From NCBI GenBank assembly GCA_900541865.1, contig UQLO01000009.1:10838-74837 (forward strand): a stretch of 64,000 nt of DNA, read 5' to 3'. The notes under the pieces were generated by a model that worked only from the letters and a program-made list of their open reading frames with translations, was not told the DNA's origin and made no database searches. A program made the translations under genes and the position numbers. Source of the stretch: an uncultured Porphyromonadaceae bacterium. Lineage in GTDB: Bacteria > Bacteroidota > Bacteroidia > Bacteroidales > Muribaculaceae. Each line of letters starts with the position of its first letter. The stretch's first letter is position 1. This document shows positions 1-8,891 of the stretch, in pieces.

Positions 1-656
1 AGCACGCGGGCGCACTGGTCGCGCTCGAACTGGGCCTCGGCCTCGTCGGCCTTCTCGACCGAAGGCAGCCCTGCAAGGAAGGCTGCCGTCTCGGCAAGAT
101 TGTCGTCGGTGAGCTCCTCCAGTGCCCAGTCGGGATTATCCTGCAGAAAGCGGTTCACGTGGTTGCGCTTTTTGTTGTATGCCTTGCCTTCGAGGGTGGC
201 CAACGCCGTGGCCGAGTAGAGATAGTCGCCCCAGCACTCGAGCAGTTCCACCGAAGTGGCTCCGGCGGCAAGCAGGGGCCCGACGGCGTCCTGAGGCACT
301 GCCGAGAATACGAGCTGGCAGCCGTGGGCCTCGCAGTATTCTCTGAGCAAGGCTATTGAATCCTTTAGTGGCAGATCGCCGACCGGAACTGCAAATGCCG
401 GGCGGCGCCGGTCCTGCTCGTCGAGGCCGCGGATGAAGAGGGTGTTGCGGTAGATGCAGTACTCATAGTTGAAATAATCGACCCACATATAGATGCCACC
501 CACGGTGTAGTCGCACGTTCGCCATGGCGCGCGGTGCAGTAGCGGCGCAACCGATGGGATGGTAGCCAGCGTGAGAGGCATAAACGACAGCGTACATGAG
601 CGAGTGGCGCACAGGGCGGCGCATGCTGAAGTGGCAGTTCTAACGGATGTTTGCAT
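1..656 (-). CDS. DUF2156 / LPG-synthase C-terminal domain protein (partial)
   Basis: The frame is open from the ATG at 656 to the left edge, so the C-terminus is missing. An internal ATG at 581 (start MPLTLATIPSV) is a good alternative, since family homology seems to begin there. The translation contains CDYTVGGIYMWVDYF, IYRNTLFIRG and, further on, GKAYNKKRNHVNRF. This last GK-x-Y-x-KKRNHxNRF pattern is typical of the DUF2156 family, whose fold is GNAT-like and matches the C-terminal half of phosphatidylglycerol lysyltransferases. Many Bacteroidales carry a stand-alone version of unknown substrate. It runs leftward, and the malQ terminator separates it from malQ. The family call is fairly sure; the reaction is not known. 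Confidence 0.72.
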   Translation of the reverse strand, partial: MQTSVRTATSACAALCATRSCTLSFMPLTLATIPSVAPLLHRAPWRTCDYTVGGIYMWVDYFNYEYCIYRNTLFIRGLDEQDRRRPAFAVPVGDLPLKDSIALLREYCEAHGCQLVFSAVPQDAVGPLLAAGATSVELLECWGDYLYSATALATLEGKAYNKKRNHVNRFLQDNPDWALEELTDDNLAETAAFLAGLPSVEKADEAEAQFERDQCARV

Positions 657-719
657 AATATAAATGATGTTCGGTTTACTTACAAACACCCGGCTGCGCG
701 CTATAGTTCAGAAAAAGGA

Positions 720-756
720 CCGCCCCGGCAGTGTTGCGACAGCACTGCCGGGGCGG
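720..756 (-). terminator. Intrinsic terminator downstream of malQ
   Basis: A 14-base-pair perfect stem (720-733 with 743-756, nine-base loop) is followed on the minus strand by a T-rich tract (complement of gaaaaagga at 711-719). It lies between the malQ stop and the next leftward gene, so it should end the malQ transcript. Confidence 0.8.
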
Positions 757-779
757 CATTTACAGTATTGAATAGTGTA

Positions 780-814
780 CTATTCCCTATTCACTATTAA
801 CTATTAACTATTCA
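780..814 (-). repeat. Heptamer tandem repeat fused to the malQ stop codon
   Basis: Read on the minus strand from the malQ stop codon there are five consecutive heptamers: TGAATAG, TTAATAG, TTAATAG, TGAATAG, GGAATAG. The TGA of malQ is the first three bases of the first unit. The same units appear on the plus strand at 11659-11706. Confidence 0.75.
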
Positions 815-3487
815 TCGGGCTGAGCCGGAAATCATCTGTGCGAGCTGGCGGTTGAAATCGCCGGCTTCCTGAAGCTGCTCTATGGTGAGGTGCATGCGGT
901 AGCGCCAGTAGTGGCGTGAGTTGGCGGGCACGTTGATGCGCTCGTCGGCCGGATTTTCGCGGCGCAGGTTGCCGTCCATGCTGAGCCAGTCCTGAAGGGG
1001 CAGCACACAGAGCATGGAGGGCGACTTGAGGTGCATGTCGATGATGCGGGCGCAAACCCACGGCTCGGCGTAGTAGGGAGCGGTGCCGGCTTCGTGGAGT
1101 ACTACGTTGAAGAACTCCTGGCTCTTTGCCCGGTCTTCCTCCCACCATCCGCGCAGGCCGCTCATATCGTGGGTGGAGGTGGTGCATACGCTGTAGTAGG
1201 GGTAGTTCCAGGTGTTGCCGAACGCAGTTGCGGGGTCTTTGGGCATGCGCTGTATCTCCAGAGAGAGAATCTCGAGCTTGTCCATCACCGCGGGCACGCA
1301 GGCCGGTATCATGCCGAGGTCTTCCGCGCAGCAGAGCATGTTGGTGGCCTGGATGAGCGGGGGCAGTTTCCACATAGCCTTGCCGTACCAGAAGTCGTTG
1401 TGGCGGCGATAGTAGAAGTCGTTGTAGAGGCGGTCGAAGCACCAGCGCTCGTAGTCGGTCAGGCAGCGGTAGGCGAAGGAGTGCTGAGCGCTGATTCGCG
1501 GATGGTATTTGCCCTTCTGCTCGGGGTCTTCGATGAAGAGAACCTGGTCGACAAGGCCGATGAGGCCGTCGCAGATGCGGGTGTTGCGTTCGTCCTTTTC
1601 CTGAGTAGCGAAGAAGTCGGCGATTTTGCGCTGGGTTTCGAAGCCCGCCTTGAGGCTGTAGCGGCCGTTGCCGTTGGCCTCGAGGTATTTCTTCTTCACC
1701 TCTGCGGTGTAGGGTCCGAAGAACTCGTCCAGGAACCAGTCCATGATGCAGGGGCGCGTCTGGGTGGCCTCGTCGATCCAGAAGTCGTAGTTGTAGCGCA
1801 GCTCGTCGGCGCTGTAGGGCAGAGCCGGGTTGAAGATACCCAGCAGGCCGTGGAGGGCGTCCATAGGTATCTGCCATATGCGGAAGAAGCCCAGCACGTG
1901 GTCGATGCGGTAGGCGTCGAAGTATTCGGCCATCTTGCGGAAGCGGGCCTTCCACCATGCAAAGCCGTCGCGGTTCATCACCTCCCAGTTGTAGGTCGGG
2001 AAGCCCCAGTTCTGGCCCAGCACGGAGAAGTCGTCCGGAGGAGCGCCTGCCTGGCAGTCCATATAGAAGAGAGAAGTGTCCACCCAGGCATCGGCGCTGG
2101 TGCGCGAAATGCCGATAGGCACGTCGCCCTTGAGGGCCACGCCGTTTTTCTGGGCGTATTCGTGGACGGCGCGCATCTGGCGGTCGAGGTGGTACTGCAC
2201 ATAGCAAGCCATGCGCACAGCCTCGGAGTGCTTTTTGACAGCGCGGTCGAGCACAGTCTTGCTGAAGGCGGCGTCGTCGCCCCACTTGGTGAAATCGGGG
2301 GTGCCGTAGGCGTCGCGAAGGGCGCAGAAGGCGGCGTAAGGCAGCAGCCACGAGGCGTTGCGGGCCTCGAATTCTTTGTAGTCGGCCGATGCCAGGGTTT
2401 TCTTGCCTTCCTGGACGAATATTTCGGCTATGTAGGCGTTTTTGGCGTTGTTAACCTTCTCGTAGTCGACGGTTTCGAGGGCATTAAGCTCTTTGCGGAG
2501 GGTTTCGTAGTACTTGCGGCGGCCGGCATCCTTGAGTTTGCCAAGCTCGTCGAGTCGCAGGTACATCGGATGCAGCGCAAACGTTGAGTTGGCGTTGTAG
2601 GGGTATGAGTCCGTCCAGGTGTGGGTCATGGTGGTGTCGTTGACCGGCAGCAGCTGCAGCAGGCTCTGTCCGGTCGATTTGGCCCAGTCGACCATCTTGA
2701 ACAGGTCGTAGAAGTCGCCGACTCCGAAGTCGTCGTTGCTGCGCAGCGAGAACACGGGTATGGCCGTGCCGGCGCCGCGCCACAGAGGCAGGCTGTTGAT
2801 GAATCGCATGCCCGCTACCACGGTGGCGGCCGTCATGTCGGGCCGGATGCCCACGTTGCGGTTGTCGCCGCCTTCCCAGGCAACGACGTTGCCCGTTTTG
2901 TCGTCGAGAACTACGAATTTATATTGTGTGTCGGGAGTAAGGGCTGCTGCCGGCACATTCACCTTCCACAGCGGGAAGTCCGAGCAGTCCATGCGGCGGG
3001 CGCGACGGGGATTCCAGTCGCCCAAAGCCTCCACGGAGCCGCTGATGGCCAGAACCTGACCCGGAAGTAGCATTGGAGCGGCTACCACGAAGGTAACCTC
3101 GCCGGTGGCTGCGTGCAGGGGTATCGCCGTCGATACGTGGCGGGTGATGCACTCGGTGAAGGCCGACGAATAGAACGGCTTGTCAAGAGGCTGATCCTGC
3201 CAGCGGTCGTAGACTACCACGGCGCGCACTCCCGGCGCCGGTACGAAGCGGCGCGCCGACCCCCACTCGTTTTTGATGTCGCCTTCGTCGGTGCGGACTA
3301 TATAGCGGTAGCTGAAGGGCGCTGCATCGTCCGGAAGCTCCACCGTGAGCTTCCATTCAGAACCGTTGGCAACGGCCATTTTAAGGGCCTTGGCCACGTC
3401 ACCGCCTCCTAAGAGTTCGTTTTCGGCCACAAGGTAGAGCGATTCTCCCCAGTGGGTGCGGTACTCGATGTTGAAGGTTATCTTCAT
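812..3487 (-). CDS. malQ: 4-alpha-glucanotransferase (amylomaltase, GH77) with N-terminal CBM20 domains
   Basis: An 891-residue protein starting MKITFNIEYRTHWGESLYLV; upstream in-frame codons belong to the leader. About 250 N-terminal residues form two starch-binding (CBM20-like) domains (GESLYL and GDWNP motifs). The rest is a GH77 barrel. The nucleophile is the Asp of AYRIDHVLGFF, the acid/base Glu is in CCAEDLGMI, and the third acid is in TSTHDMSG. The enzyme moves alpha-1,4-glucan segments between maltodextrins in the cytoplasm and is used in starch and glycogen metabolism. The length and the double CBM20 match the Bacteroides MalQ form, longer than the E. coli enzyme. It is transcribed alone, from a promoter at 3562 to the terminator at 720. 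Confidence 0.93.
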   Translation of the reverse strand: MKITFNIEYRTHWGESLYLVAENELLGGGDVAKALKMAVANGSEWKLTVELPDDAAPFSYRYIVRTDEGDIKNEWGSARRFVPAPGVRAVVVYDRWQDQPLDKPFYSSAFTECITRHVSTAIPLHAATGEVTFVVAAPMLLPGQVLAISGSVEALGDWNPRRARRMDCSDFPLWKVNVPAAALTPDTQYKFVVLDDKTGNVVAWEGGDNRNVGIRPDMTAATVVAGMRFINSLPLWRGAGTAIPVFSLRSNDDFGVGDFYDLFKMVDWAKSTGQSLLQLLPVNDTTMTHTWTDSYPYNANSTFALHPMYLRLDELGKLKDAGRRKYYETLRKELNALETVDYEKVNNAKNAYIAEIFVQEGKKTLASADYKEFEARNASWLLPYAAFCALRDAYGTPDFTKWGDDAAFSKTVLDRAVKKHSEAVRMACYVQYHLDRQMRAVHEYAQKNGVALKGDVPIGISRTSADAWVDTSLFYMDCQAGAPPDDFSVLGQNWGFPTYNWEVMNRDGFAWWKARFRKMAEYFDAYRIDHVLGFFRIWQIPMDALHGLLGIFNPALPYSADELRYNYDFWIDEATQTRPCIMDWFLDEFFGPYTAEVKKKYLEANGNGRYSLKAGFETQRKIADFFATQEKDERNTRICDGLIGLVDQVLFIEDPEQKGKYHPRISAQHSFAYRCLTDYERWCFDRLYNDFYYRRHNDFWYGKAMWKLPPLIQATNMLCCAEDLGMIPACVPAVMDKLEILSLEIQRMPKDPATAFGNTWNYPYYSVCTTSTHDMSGLRGWWEEDRAKSQEFFNVVLHEAGTAPYYAEPWVCARIIDMHLKSPSMLCVLPLQDWLSMDGNLRRENPADERINVPANSRHYWRYRMHLTIEQLQEAGDFNRQLAQMISGSAR

Positions 3488-3561
3488 ATTGAATTCAGTA
3501 TGATATAAATCAGTTTTGCAGACTCCAAAAGGCGCGAAGAAGGCGCCCCTCAAAAATCAAA

Positions 3562-3569
3562 CAAAGTTA
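3562..3569 (-). promoter_or_regulatory. malQ promoter, Bacteroidetes -7 box
   Basis: The minus strand reads TAACTTTG, matching the TAnnTTTG consensus of the primary Bacteroidetes sigma factor, about 75 bases before the malQ ATG. A TTG lies 17 bases upstream (3587-3589). Confidence 0.6.
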
Positions 3570-3715
3570 CCCAAAAAACCTGACATCAATGCGCATCCTG
3601 CCCCAAATTATGTTTTATTAACAATCGAACCCCGATTCGGCCCCACTTCCTCGCCGCCTCTGCCGTCGTTAAGTATTTTTATATGTGTTTTGGCCGTTGG
3701 TGCGCCATTTTTTCG

Positions 3716-3723
3716 TAATTTTG
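3716..3723 (+). promoter_or_regulatory. glyS promoter, Bacteroidetes -7 box
   Basis: TAATTTTG matches TAnnTTTG 45 bases before the glyS ATG, with TTTG at 3689-3692 as a possible -33 element. With the malQ promoter it makes the 280-base gap a divergent promoter region. Confidence 0.6.
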
Positions 3724-3767
3724 TGGCTTAAACAAGCAATCGAATATTCAACACTTACTATAAAGCT

Positions 3768-5312
3768 ATGGCACAGCAAGATGACGTGTTCAAGAAAATC
3801 GTTTCCCATGCCAAGGAATACGGTTTTGTCTTCCCGTCAAGTGAAATTTACGACGGTCTGAGCGCCGTGTACGACTACGGCCAGAACGGCGTAGAACTCA
3901 AAAACAACATAAAACGCTACTGGTGGGACGCCATGACCCTGCTCCACGAAAACATTGTGGGCATCGACTCGGCCATCTTCATGCACCCCACCATCTGGAA
4001 GGCTTCCGGACATGTCGACGCCTTCAACGACCCGCTCATCGACAACCGCGACTCCAAGAAGCGCTACCGCGCCGACGTCCTCATCGAGGACCATCTGGCA
4101 AAAATGGACGACAAGATTGCCAAGGAAGTGGCAAAGGCGGCTAAACGCTTCGGTGATGCCTTCGACGAAGCTCAGTTCCGAGCCACAAACGGCCGAGTTC
4201 TCGAGCTGCAGGCCAAACGCGACGCCCTCCACGAGCGCTTCGCAAAGGCCATGAACGACAATAACCTCGAAGACCTCCGAAATATCATCGTCGAGCAGGA
4301 AATCGTCTGCCCCATCTCCGGAACAAAGAACTGGACCGAAGTGCGACAGTTCAACCTCATGTTCAAGACCGAGATGGGCTCCACTGCCGACGGCGCTATG
4401 ACCGTCTACCTGCGTCCCGAGACCGCTCAGGGCATATTCGTGAACTACCTCAACGTCCAGAAGACCGGCCGTATGCGTATTCCCTTCGGTATCGCTCAGA
4501 TCGGCAAAGCCTTCCGCAACGAAATCGTTGCCCGCCAGTTCATTTTCCGTATGCGCGAGTTCGAGCAGATGGAAATGCAGTTCTTCGTGCGTCCCGGCGA
4601 GGAGCTCAAGTGGTTCGGTCAGTGGAAAGAATGGCGTCTTAAGTGGCACAAAGCCCTCGGGCTGGGCGACGATAAATACCGCTACCACGACCACGACAAA
4701 CTCGCACACTACGCCAACGCCGCAACCGACATCGAATTCCTGATGCCCTTCGGCTTCAAGGAAGTGGAAGGCATCCACAGCCGCACTAACTTCGACCTGT
4801 CGCAGCACGAAAAATTCTCCGGCAAAAAAATCCAGTACTTCGACCCCGAACTCAACGAAAACTACACTCCGTACGTTATAGAAACATCCATAGGTGTCGA
4901 CCGTATGTTCCTCAGCGTGCTCTGCTCTAGCTACGAGGAAGAAAAACTCGAAAACGGCGAAACCCGCGTGGTGCTCCACCTCCCGGAGGCCCTTGCCCCC
5001 GTCAAGTGCGCAGTCCTGCCGCTCGTTCGCAAGGACGGCCTCCCCGAAAAGGCCCGACAGATCGTCGACGAGCTCAAATTCGACTTCGCAACACACTACG
5101 AGGAGAAGGACGCCATCGGTAAGCGCTACCGCCGCCAGGATGCAATCGGTACCCCCTTCTGCATCACCGTGGACCATCAGACCCTTGAGGACAACACTGT
5201 CACCCTGCGCGAACGCGACTCTATGGCTCAGACCCGTGTGGCTATCGACGACCTCCATCGCCTCATCCACGACCGCGTAAGCCTCTCGTCGCTGCTCCGC
5301 AAGCTCCGTTGA
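3768..5312 (+). CDS. glyS: Glycyl-tRNA synthetase, class II homodimer type
   Basis: A 514-residue protein that charges tRNA-Gly with glycine. The start MAQQDDVFKKIVSHAKEYGF and the segment FVFPSSEIYDGLSAVYDYG are typical of the archaeal/eukaryotic-like alpha2 enzyme used by Bacteroidetes. Class II motifs follow: motif 2 around FRNEIVARQFIFRMREFEQME and motif 3 around YVIETSIGVDRMFLSVL. The C-terminal third (PVKCAVLPLVRKDGLPEKA) is the anticodon-binding domain. Length is normal for the family. Two lipoprotein-type genes follow on the same strand with short gaps, and a glyS-FKBP neighbourhood is common in the order. Confidence 0.96.
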   Translation: MAQQDDVFKKIVSHAKEYGFVFPSSEIYDGLSAVYDYGQNGVELKNNIKRYWWDAMTLLHENIVGIDSAIFMHPTIWKASGHVDAFNDPLIDNRDSKKRYRADVLIEDHLAKMDDKIAKEVAKAAKRFGDAFDEAQFRATNGRVLELQAKRDALHERFAKAMNDNNLEDLRNIIVEQEIVCPISGTKNWTEVRQFNLMFKTEMGSTADGAMTVYLRPETAQGIFVNYLNVQKTGRMRIPFGIAQIGKAFRNEIVARQFIFRMREFEQMEMQFFVRPGEELKWFGQWKEWRLKWHKALGLGDDKYRYHDHDKLAHYANAATDIEFLMPFGFKEVEGIHSRTNFDLSQHEKFSGKKIQYFDPELNENYTPYVIETSIGVDRMFLSVLCSSYEEEKLENGETRVVLHLPEALAPVKCAVLPLVRKDGLPEKARQIVDELKFDFATHYEEKDAIGKRYRRQDAIGTPFCITVDHQTLEDNTVTLRERDSMAQTRVAIDDLHRLIHDRVSLSSLLRKLR

Positions 5313-5389
5313 ACGGCATCTCACCCCGAGGGGTGCCGGACTGGGCGCCCTTGGGGATGTTCAATGAGCAACTCTTATAATTACTGAAT

Positions 5390-6016
5390 ATGAAGAAATT
5401 AACTCCCGTCATCATCGTTGCCGTTCTGGTTGTCCTCGCTCTCGTATGCGGAACCAGCGGATGCTCCACTTACAACAAGCTCGTAACCCTCGAGCAGGAC
5501 GTCGACCAGCAGTGGAGCCAGGTCGAAGTGCAGTACCAGCGCCGAATGGACCTCATTCCCAATCTGATGCGTACCGTGCAGGGCTATGCCGCTCACGAAA
5601 GCAACACCTATGAGTCCGTAACCCGCGCCCGCGCCGGCCTCGACAACGCCATGAACGCCGCCAATGCCGACAGCGCCGCCGCAGCCACCTCCGACCCCGC
5701 CGCTTTCCAGCGCTACACGCAGGCCCAGGAAAGCCTCAACCGCGCTCTGAGCATCTACGTCAACGCTGTCCGCGAGGCCTATCCCGACCTTAAGGCCGAC
5801 GCTCAGTTCCTAAACCTCCAGACTCAGCTCGAAGGTACCGAAAACCGCATCGCCACCGAACGCGGCCGATACACCGAAACCGTGCGCGACTACAACCTTC
5901 AGGTGCGTCGATTCCCCGGCAACATCTGGGCCGGCATATTCGGTTTCGGTACAAAACCGCAGTACAGCGCCGACCCCGCCGCCGCCCAGGCCCCTACGGT
6001 CGAATTTCCCTCCTGA
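5390..6016 (+). CDS. lemA: LemA family protein
   Basis: A 208-residue protein. Residues 5-25 form one hydrophobic segment (VIIVAVLVVLALVCGTSGC) that ends in a lipobox-like cysteine, so it is anchored in the cytoplasmic membrane or is a lipoprotein. The rest is the LemA helical domain with its usual signature: SQVEVQYQRRMDLIPNL, then a repeating alpha-helical stretch and the conserved YNLQVRRFPGN near the C-terminus. LemA proteins are widespread and poorly understood; some work with membrane metalloproteases. It follows glyS by 77 bases and precedes an FKBP gene by 24 bases, probably co-transcribed. Confidence 0.9.
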   Translation: MKKLTPVIIVAVLVVLALVCGTSGCSTYNKLVTLEQDVDQQWSQVEVQYQRRMDLIPNLMRTVQGYAAHESNTYESVTRARAGLDNAMNAANADSAAAATSDPAAFQRYTQAQESLNRALSIYVNAVREAYPDLKADAQFLNLQTQLEGTENRIATERGRYTETVRDYNLQVRRFPGNIWAGIFGFGTKPQYSADPAAAQAPTVEFPS

Positions 6017-6040
6017 CGACCTCCTCCCATTGAACCAATC

Positions 6041-6598
6041 ATGAAAAAATTACTGCCTCTGGCCGCAGCCGCACTCCTCTTCTGCGCGTGCTCCGGCGAC
6101 GACGACACCACTACCTGGGAAAAGTACGCCGACTGGCGCGAGACTAACAACGCTTGGCTCGCACAGCAGCAGGCCCGTACCAATCCCGACGGCTCGCCAT
6201 ACTTCAAAGTAATAGTCCCCGACTGGAACCCCGGCTCCTTCGTTCTGATCCATTACTTCAACGACCGAGCCCAAACCGAAGGCAAACTGTCGCCGCTCTA
6301 CACATCCACCGTCGACACTCGCTACCGCCTTCAGCTCTACGACGGCACTCCCGTCGACAGCTCGACACTGGCAACCTCCGGAGGCGCACCCGGCATATAC
6401 CGCGCCCAGGTCAACAACCTCATTCCCGGTTGGAGCGTGGCCCTGAGCGACATGCGATGCGGCGACACCGCCCAGGTCGTAATTCCCTATCAACTCGGCT
6501 ACGGCGCCGGCTCCTCCGGTGTGCTCAAACCCTACTCCAACCTCGACTTCCACATCCGACTGGTCGACATCTACAAATACGAGGCCTCACCCTACTGA
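6041..6598 (+). CDS. FKBP-type peptidyl-prolyl isomerase lipoprotein
   Basis: A 185-residue protein with a lipoprotein signal peptide (MKKLLPLAAAALLFCACSG, lipid-bearing Cys around residue 17-18), so it should sit in the cell envelope. The C-terminal 90 residues match the FKBP fold: YDGTPVDSS, then LIPGWSVALSDMRCGDTAQV, IPYQLGYG and LDFHIRLVDI. FKBPs speed up cis-trans isomerisation at proline. The segment between the two conserved parts is short and lacks the usual F-x-LG stretch, so activity may be weak. It is the last gene of the glyS group and is followed by a terminator. Confidence 0.85.
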   Translation: MKKLLPLAAAALLFCACSGDDDTTTWEKYADWRETNNAWLAQQQARTNPDGSPYFKVIVPDWNPGSFVLIHYFNDRAQTEGKLSPLYTSTVDTRYRLQLYDGTPVDSSTLATSGGAPGIYRAQVNNLIPGWSVALSDMRCGDTAQVVIPYQLGYGAGSSGVLKPYSNLDFHIRLVDIYKYEASPY

Positions 6599-6619
6599 CC
6601 CGTCCGACCACCTACACAC

Positions 6620-6655
6620 AAAGGGCTGCACTCCGGTGCGGCCCTTTGCCGTTTT
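6620..6655 (+). terminator. Intrinsic terminator after the glyS-lemA-FKBP group
   Basis: The stem AAAGGGCTGC/GCGGCCCTTT (10 pairs with one G-U) encloses an eight-base loop and is followed by GCCGTTTTT. Confidence 0.85.
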
Positions 6656-7296
6656 TATGAAAAATGCAAAATGTAGAATGCGCCGTGAAGGAGACTATGG
6701 AGCGGGGATTTGCAATCCCCGCCGGGCAGGCGAAGGTAACTTTTATGGCCAGACGGGTTGGCGCAAACACACGGACCGCCGGCCAAGGAGGGCGAGCTTC
6801 CAGCTCGCAAGCCGCGAAAGGCCCCGCAAGCACACTTATGGCATTGAAATAGAACCGCGTAGCGGTTCAAGAGGGTAGCCGTGGGCGACAGCCCACGGAA
6901 AAACGTCCCAACCATAAACGGCGACCCCGTCAGGGGTCGAACACGGGCCGCCCCTTTCGCCGGGGTTCGACCCCTACAGGGTCGCTGATGCGGGTGGGTG
7001 GCCGGCGCCCCGGGGTTGTCACCCCGCGCTACATTCTTGAACCCCTACGGGGTTCTCTTTCGGCGGTTTGCGGCGGCGTTATGGAGCGGGGATTTGCAAT
7101 CCCCGCCGGGCAGCCGAAGGTAACTTCTTCAGCGATAAGACGGCGGCGGCGGGTGGGCGTGTGGGGCTTGAGGGCGGCAACGCCGCCCCGCTTTATGTTA
7201 GCCGCTCGGATTCATCCGGCGGAATAGGATTGGGCGTATTTTCGCATCCCGAAGGGATGCCGCTGTGCGCCGTCGGCCGCCACGCGGTATCCAAGG

Positions 7297-7515
7297 AGAG
7301 AACCCTGTAAGGGTTCAATAAAGTAGCGCGGGGTGACAACCCCGGGTATACGGCATATATATCGAACAGGCGACCCCGTCAGGGGTCGAACCTTCGCGAA
7401 GGTGTGCGCGATGGCGGACCGCGTTCGACCCCTACAGGGTCGCTGATTTTGGTGGGTGGCCTGCTGTCCCGGGGTTGTCACCCCGCGCTACTCTCTTGAA
7501 CCCCTCCGGGGTTCT
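7297..7515. repeat. Long self-complementary repeat module, copy B
   Basis: This 219-base unit starts AGAGAACCCTGTAAGGG and ends CTCCGGGGTTCT. Its outer 48 bases on each side are imperfect reverse complements, with a second pair of complementary arms inside. It closely matches copy C at 7718. Confidence 0.8.
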
Positions 7516-7717
7516 CTTTCGGCGGTTTGCGGCGGCGGGGCGGCGGGGATTGCAAATCCCCGCTCCATAGCGCCCTCCCTACCACGCCCATTCTACATTC
7601 TACATTTTACATTCTACATTTTTTAATAGCGTCAGGCGGACGCTTGCGAGCTGGAAGCTCGCCCTCCTTGGGGCCTCGCACAGCCCGAAGGGAAAGCCGG
7701 GCACCTAAACTATTGTA

Positions 7718-7934
7718 AGAGAACCCTGTAAGGGTTCAATAAAGTAGCGCGGGGTGACAACCCCGGGTATACGGGACACACACGCATTAGCGACCCTGTA
7801 GGGGTCGAACCTTCGCGAAGGTGTGCGCGATGGCGGACGGGGTTCGACCCCTACAGGGTCGCTGATTTTGGTGGGTGGCCTGCTGTCCCGGGGTTGTCAC
7901 CCCGCGCTACATTCTTGAACCCCTACGGGGTTCT
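7718..7934. repeat. Long self-complementary repeat module, copy C
   Basis: This 217-base unit is a near-identical direct repeat of the module at 7297, about 421 bases downstream. The two share even the interior GGTGTGCGCGATGGCGGAC. It ends 15 bases before the last GGGGATTGCAAATCCCC palindrome. Confidence 0.8.
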
Positions 7935-7976
7935 TTTCAGGCGGGGCGGCGGGGATTGCAAATCCCCGCTCCATAG

Positions 7977-8810
7977 TCAGAGGGTTATCTTGCGGGGGAG
8001 GATGCTTTGGCGCATGAACACTGAGGCCATGGCGGAGAATTTGTCGGGCTGCTCGGTGGTGAGGTAGGTCGTTGTTGCGCCGCGCGATACTGCGGCAGCC
8101 ATATCGGGATGCCTGCGCAGGTAGTCCTTCAGCGAACGGGCCACTATTTCGCCCTGAGGAAGAACGCGGATGCCATCGGGGACGTATTTGAGAATCTTAG
8201 GCAGCAAAACGGGGTAATGGGTGCAGCCCAATATTATAGTATCCATTTCGGGGTCCTTGGCTATGAGGCGCTTAATGTCGCGCTCTACGAAGAAGTCGGC
8301 CCCCGGGCCGTCGCTTTCGAGGTTCTCCACCAGGCTGACCCACATAGGAGCGGCAAGGCTGTTGAAACGCATGGCGGGGTATATTTTGGCTATTTCGATG
8401 TCGTAGCTCTGCGAGGCTACGGTGCCGGGAGTTGCCAGCAGACCGACGGAGCCAGTTCGGGACACCTCGCCGAGAATTTCTACGGTAGGGCGAATCACGC
8501 CGAGCACGCGACGCGCCGGGTCTATGGCAGGGAGGTCTCGCTGCTGGATAGAGCGCAAAGCCTTTGAGCTGGCGGTGTTGCAGGCCAGGATTACCAGAGG
8601 GCAGCCCATGTCGAACAGGCGACGCACGGCCTGACGCGTAAACTCGTAGACGAGTTCGAAGGAGCGAGTGCCGTAGGGAGCACGGGCATTGTCGCCCAGG
8701 TAGATGAAATCGGCGTCGGGCAGAGCGCGCTGCAGCTCGGTGAGCACAGTCAGGCCTCCATAACCGGAGTCGAAGACGCCGATGGGGCCGGTGGGCAAGG
8801 TGGTGTTCAT
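7977..8810 (-). CDS. murI: Glutamate racemase
   Basis: A 277-residue cytoplasmic enzyme that converts L-glutamate to D-glutamate for peptidoglycan. The N-terminus holds the substrate loop FDSGYGG (13-19). The two catalytic cysteines are visible: C77 in LACNTAS and C196 in GCTHYPVL. Length is normal. It is the last of a leftward series (dnaG, hisS, pgi, murI). A terminator-like hairpin lies between pgi and murI, so murI may have its own promoter. Its 3' end abuts the palindromic repeat block. Confidence 0.95.
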   Translation of the reverse strand: MNTTLPTGPIGVFDSGYGGLTVLTELQRALPDADFIYLGDNARAPYGTRSFELVYEFTRQAVRRLFDMGCPLVILACNTASSKALRSIQQRDLPAIDPARRVLGVIRPTVEILGEVSRTGSVGLLATPGTVASQSYDIEIAKIYPAMRFNSLAAPMWVSLVENLESDGPGADFFVERDIKRLIAKDPEMDTIILGCTHYPVLLPKILKYVPDGIRVLPQGEIVARSLKDYLRRHPDMAAAVSRGATTTYLTTEQPDKFSAMASVFMRQSILPRKITL

Positions 8811-8826
8811 TGTCGGGGGAAAAAGA

Positions 8827-8866
8827 GGGGACGCCTCGGCGCTCGGCAGGCTCCGTGTGCGTCCCC
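8827..8866 (-). terminator. Terminator between pgi and murI
   Basis: The inverted repeat GGGGACGC (8827-8834) / GCGTCCCC (8859-8866) is followed on the minus strand by TCTTTTTCC and on the plus strand by CTTTT. Its place suggests it ends the pgi transcript, possibly only in part, ahead of murI. Confidence 0.6.
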
Positions 8867-8891
8867 CTTTTATAGAATGTGGTTGCTGCAG

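Larger units (their letters stand above)
6661..7976. repeat. Gene-free block of nested palindromic repeats
   Basis: No convincing gene lies in these 1.3 kb; the open frames present are by-products of palindromes. A 21-base palindrome (GCGGGGATTTGCAATCCCCGC or its complement) occurs at 6702, 7086, 7543 and 7949, two in each orientation. A 30-base segment at 6783-6812 returns inverted at 7642-7671. A larger unit with self-complementary arms occurs at about 6921-7056 (left arm degenerate), 7297-7515 and 7718-7934. In it, GAACCCTGTAAGGGTTC and GCGCGGGGTGACAACCCC on the left mirror the right arm, and GGGGTCGAAC mirrors GTTCGACCCC inside. Short stretches like CATTCTACATTCTACATTT join the units. The last palindrome ends eight bases before the murI stop codon. 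Confidence 0.85.

Noticed and set aside
1031..2587. Long plus-strand open frame opposite malQ
   Set aside because: Antisense shadow caused by GC-rich codon bias; the minus strand encodes a complete GH77 enzyme.
6664..7481. Short open frames within the palindromic block (for example MERGFAIPAG)
   Set aside because: They translate palindromes, recur in both orientations and lack conserved protein features.
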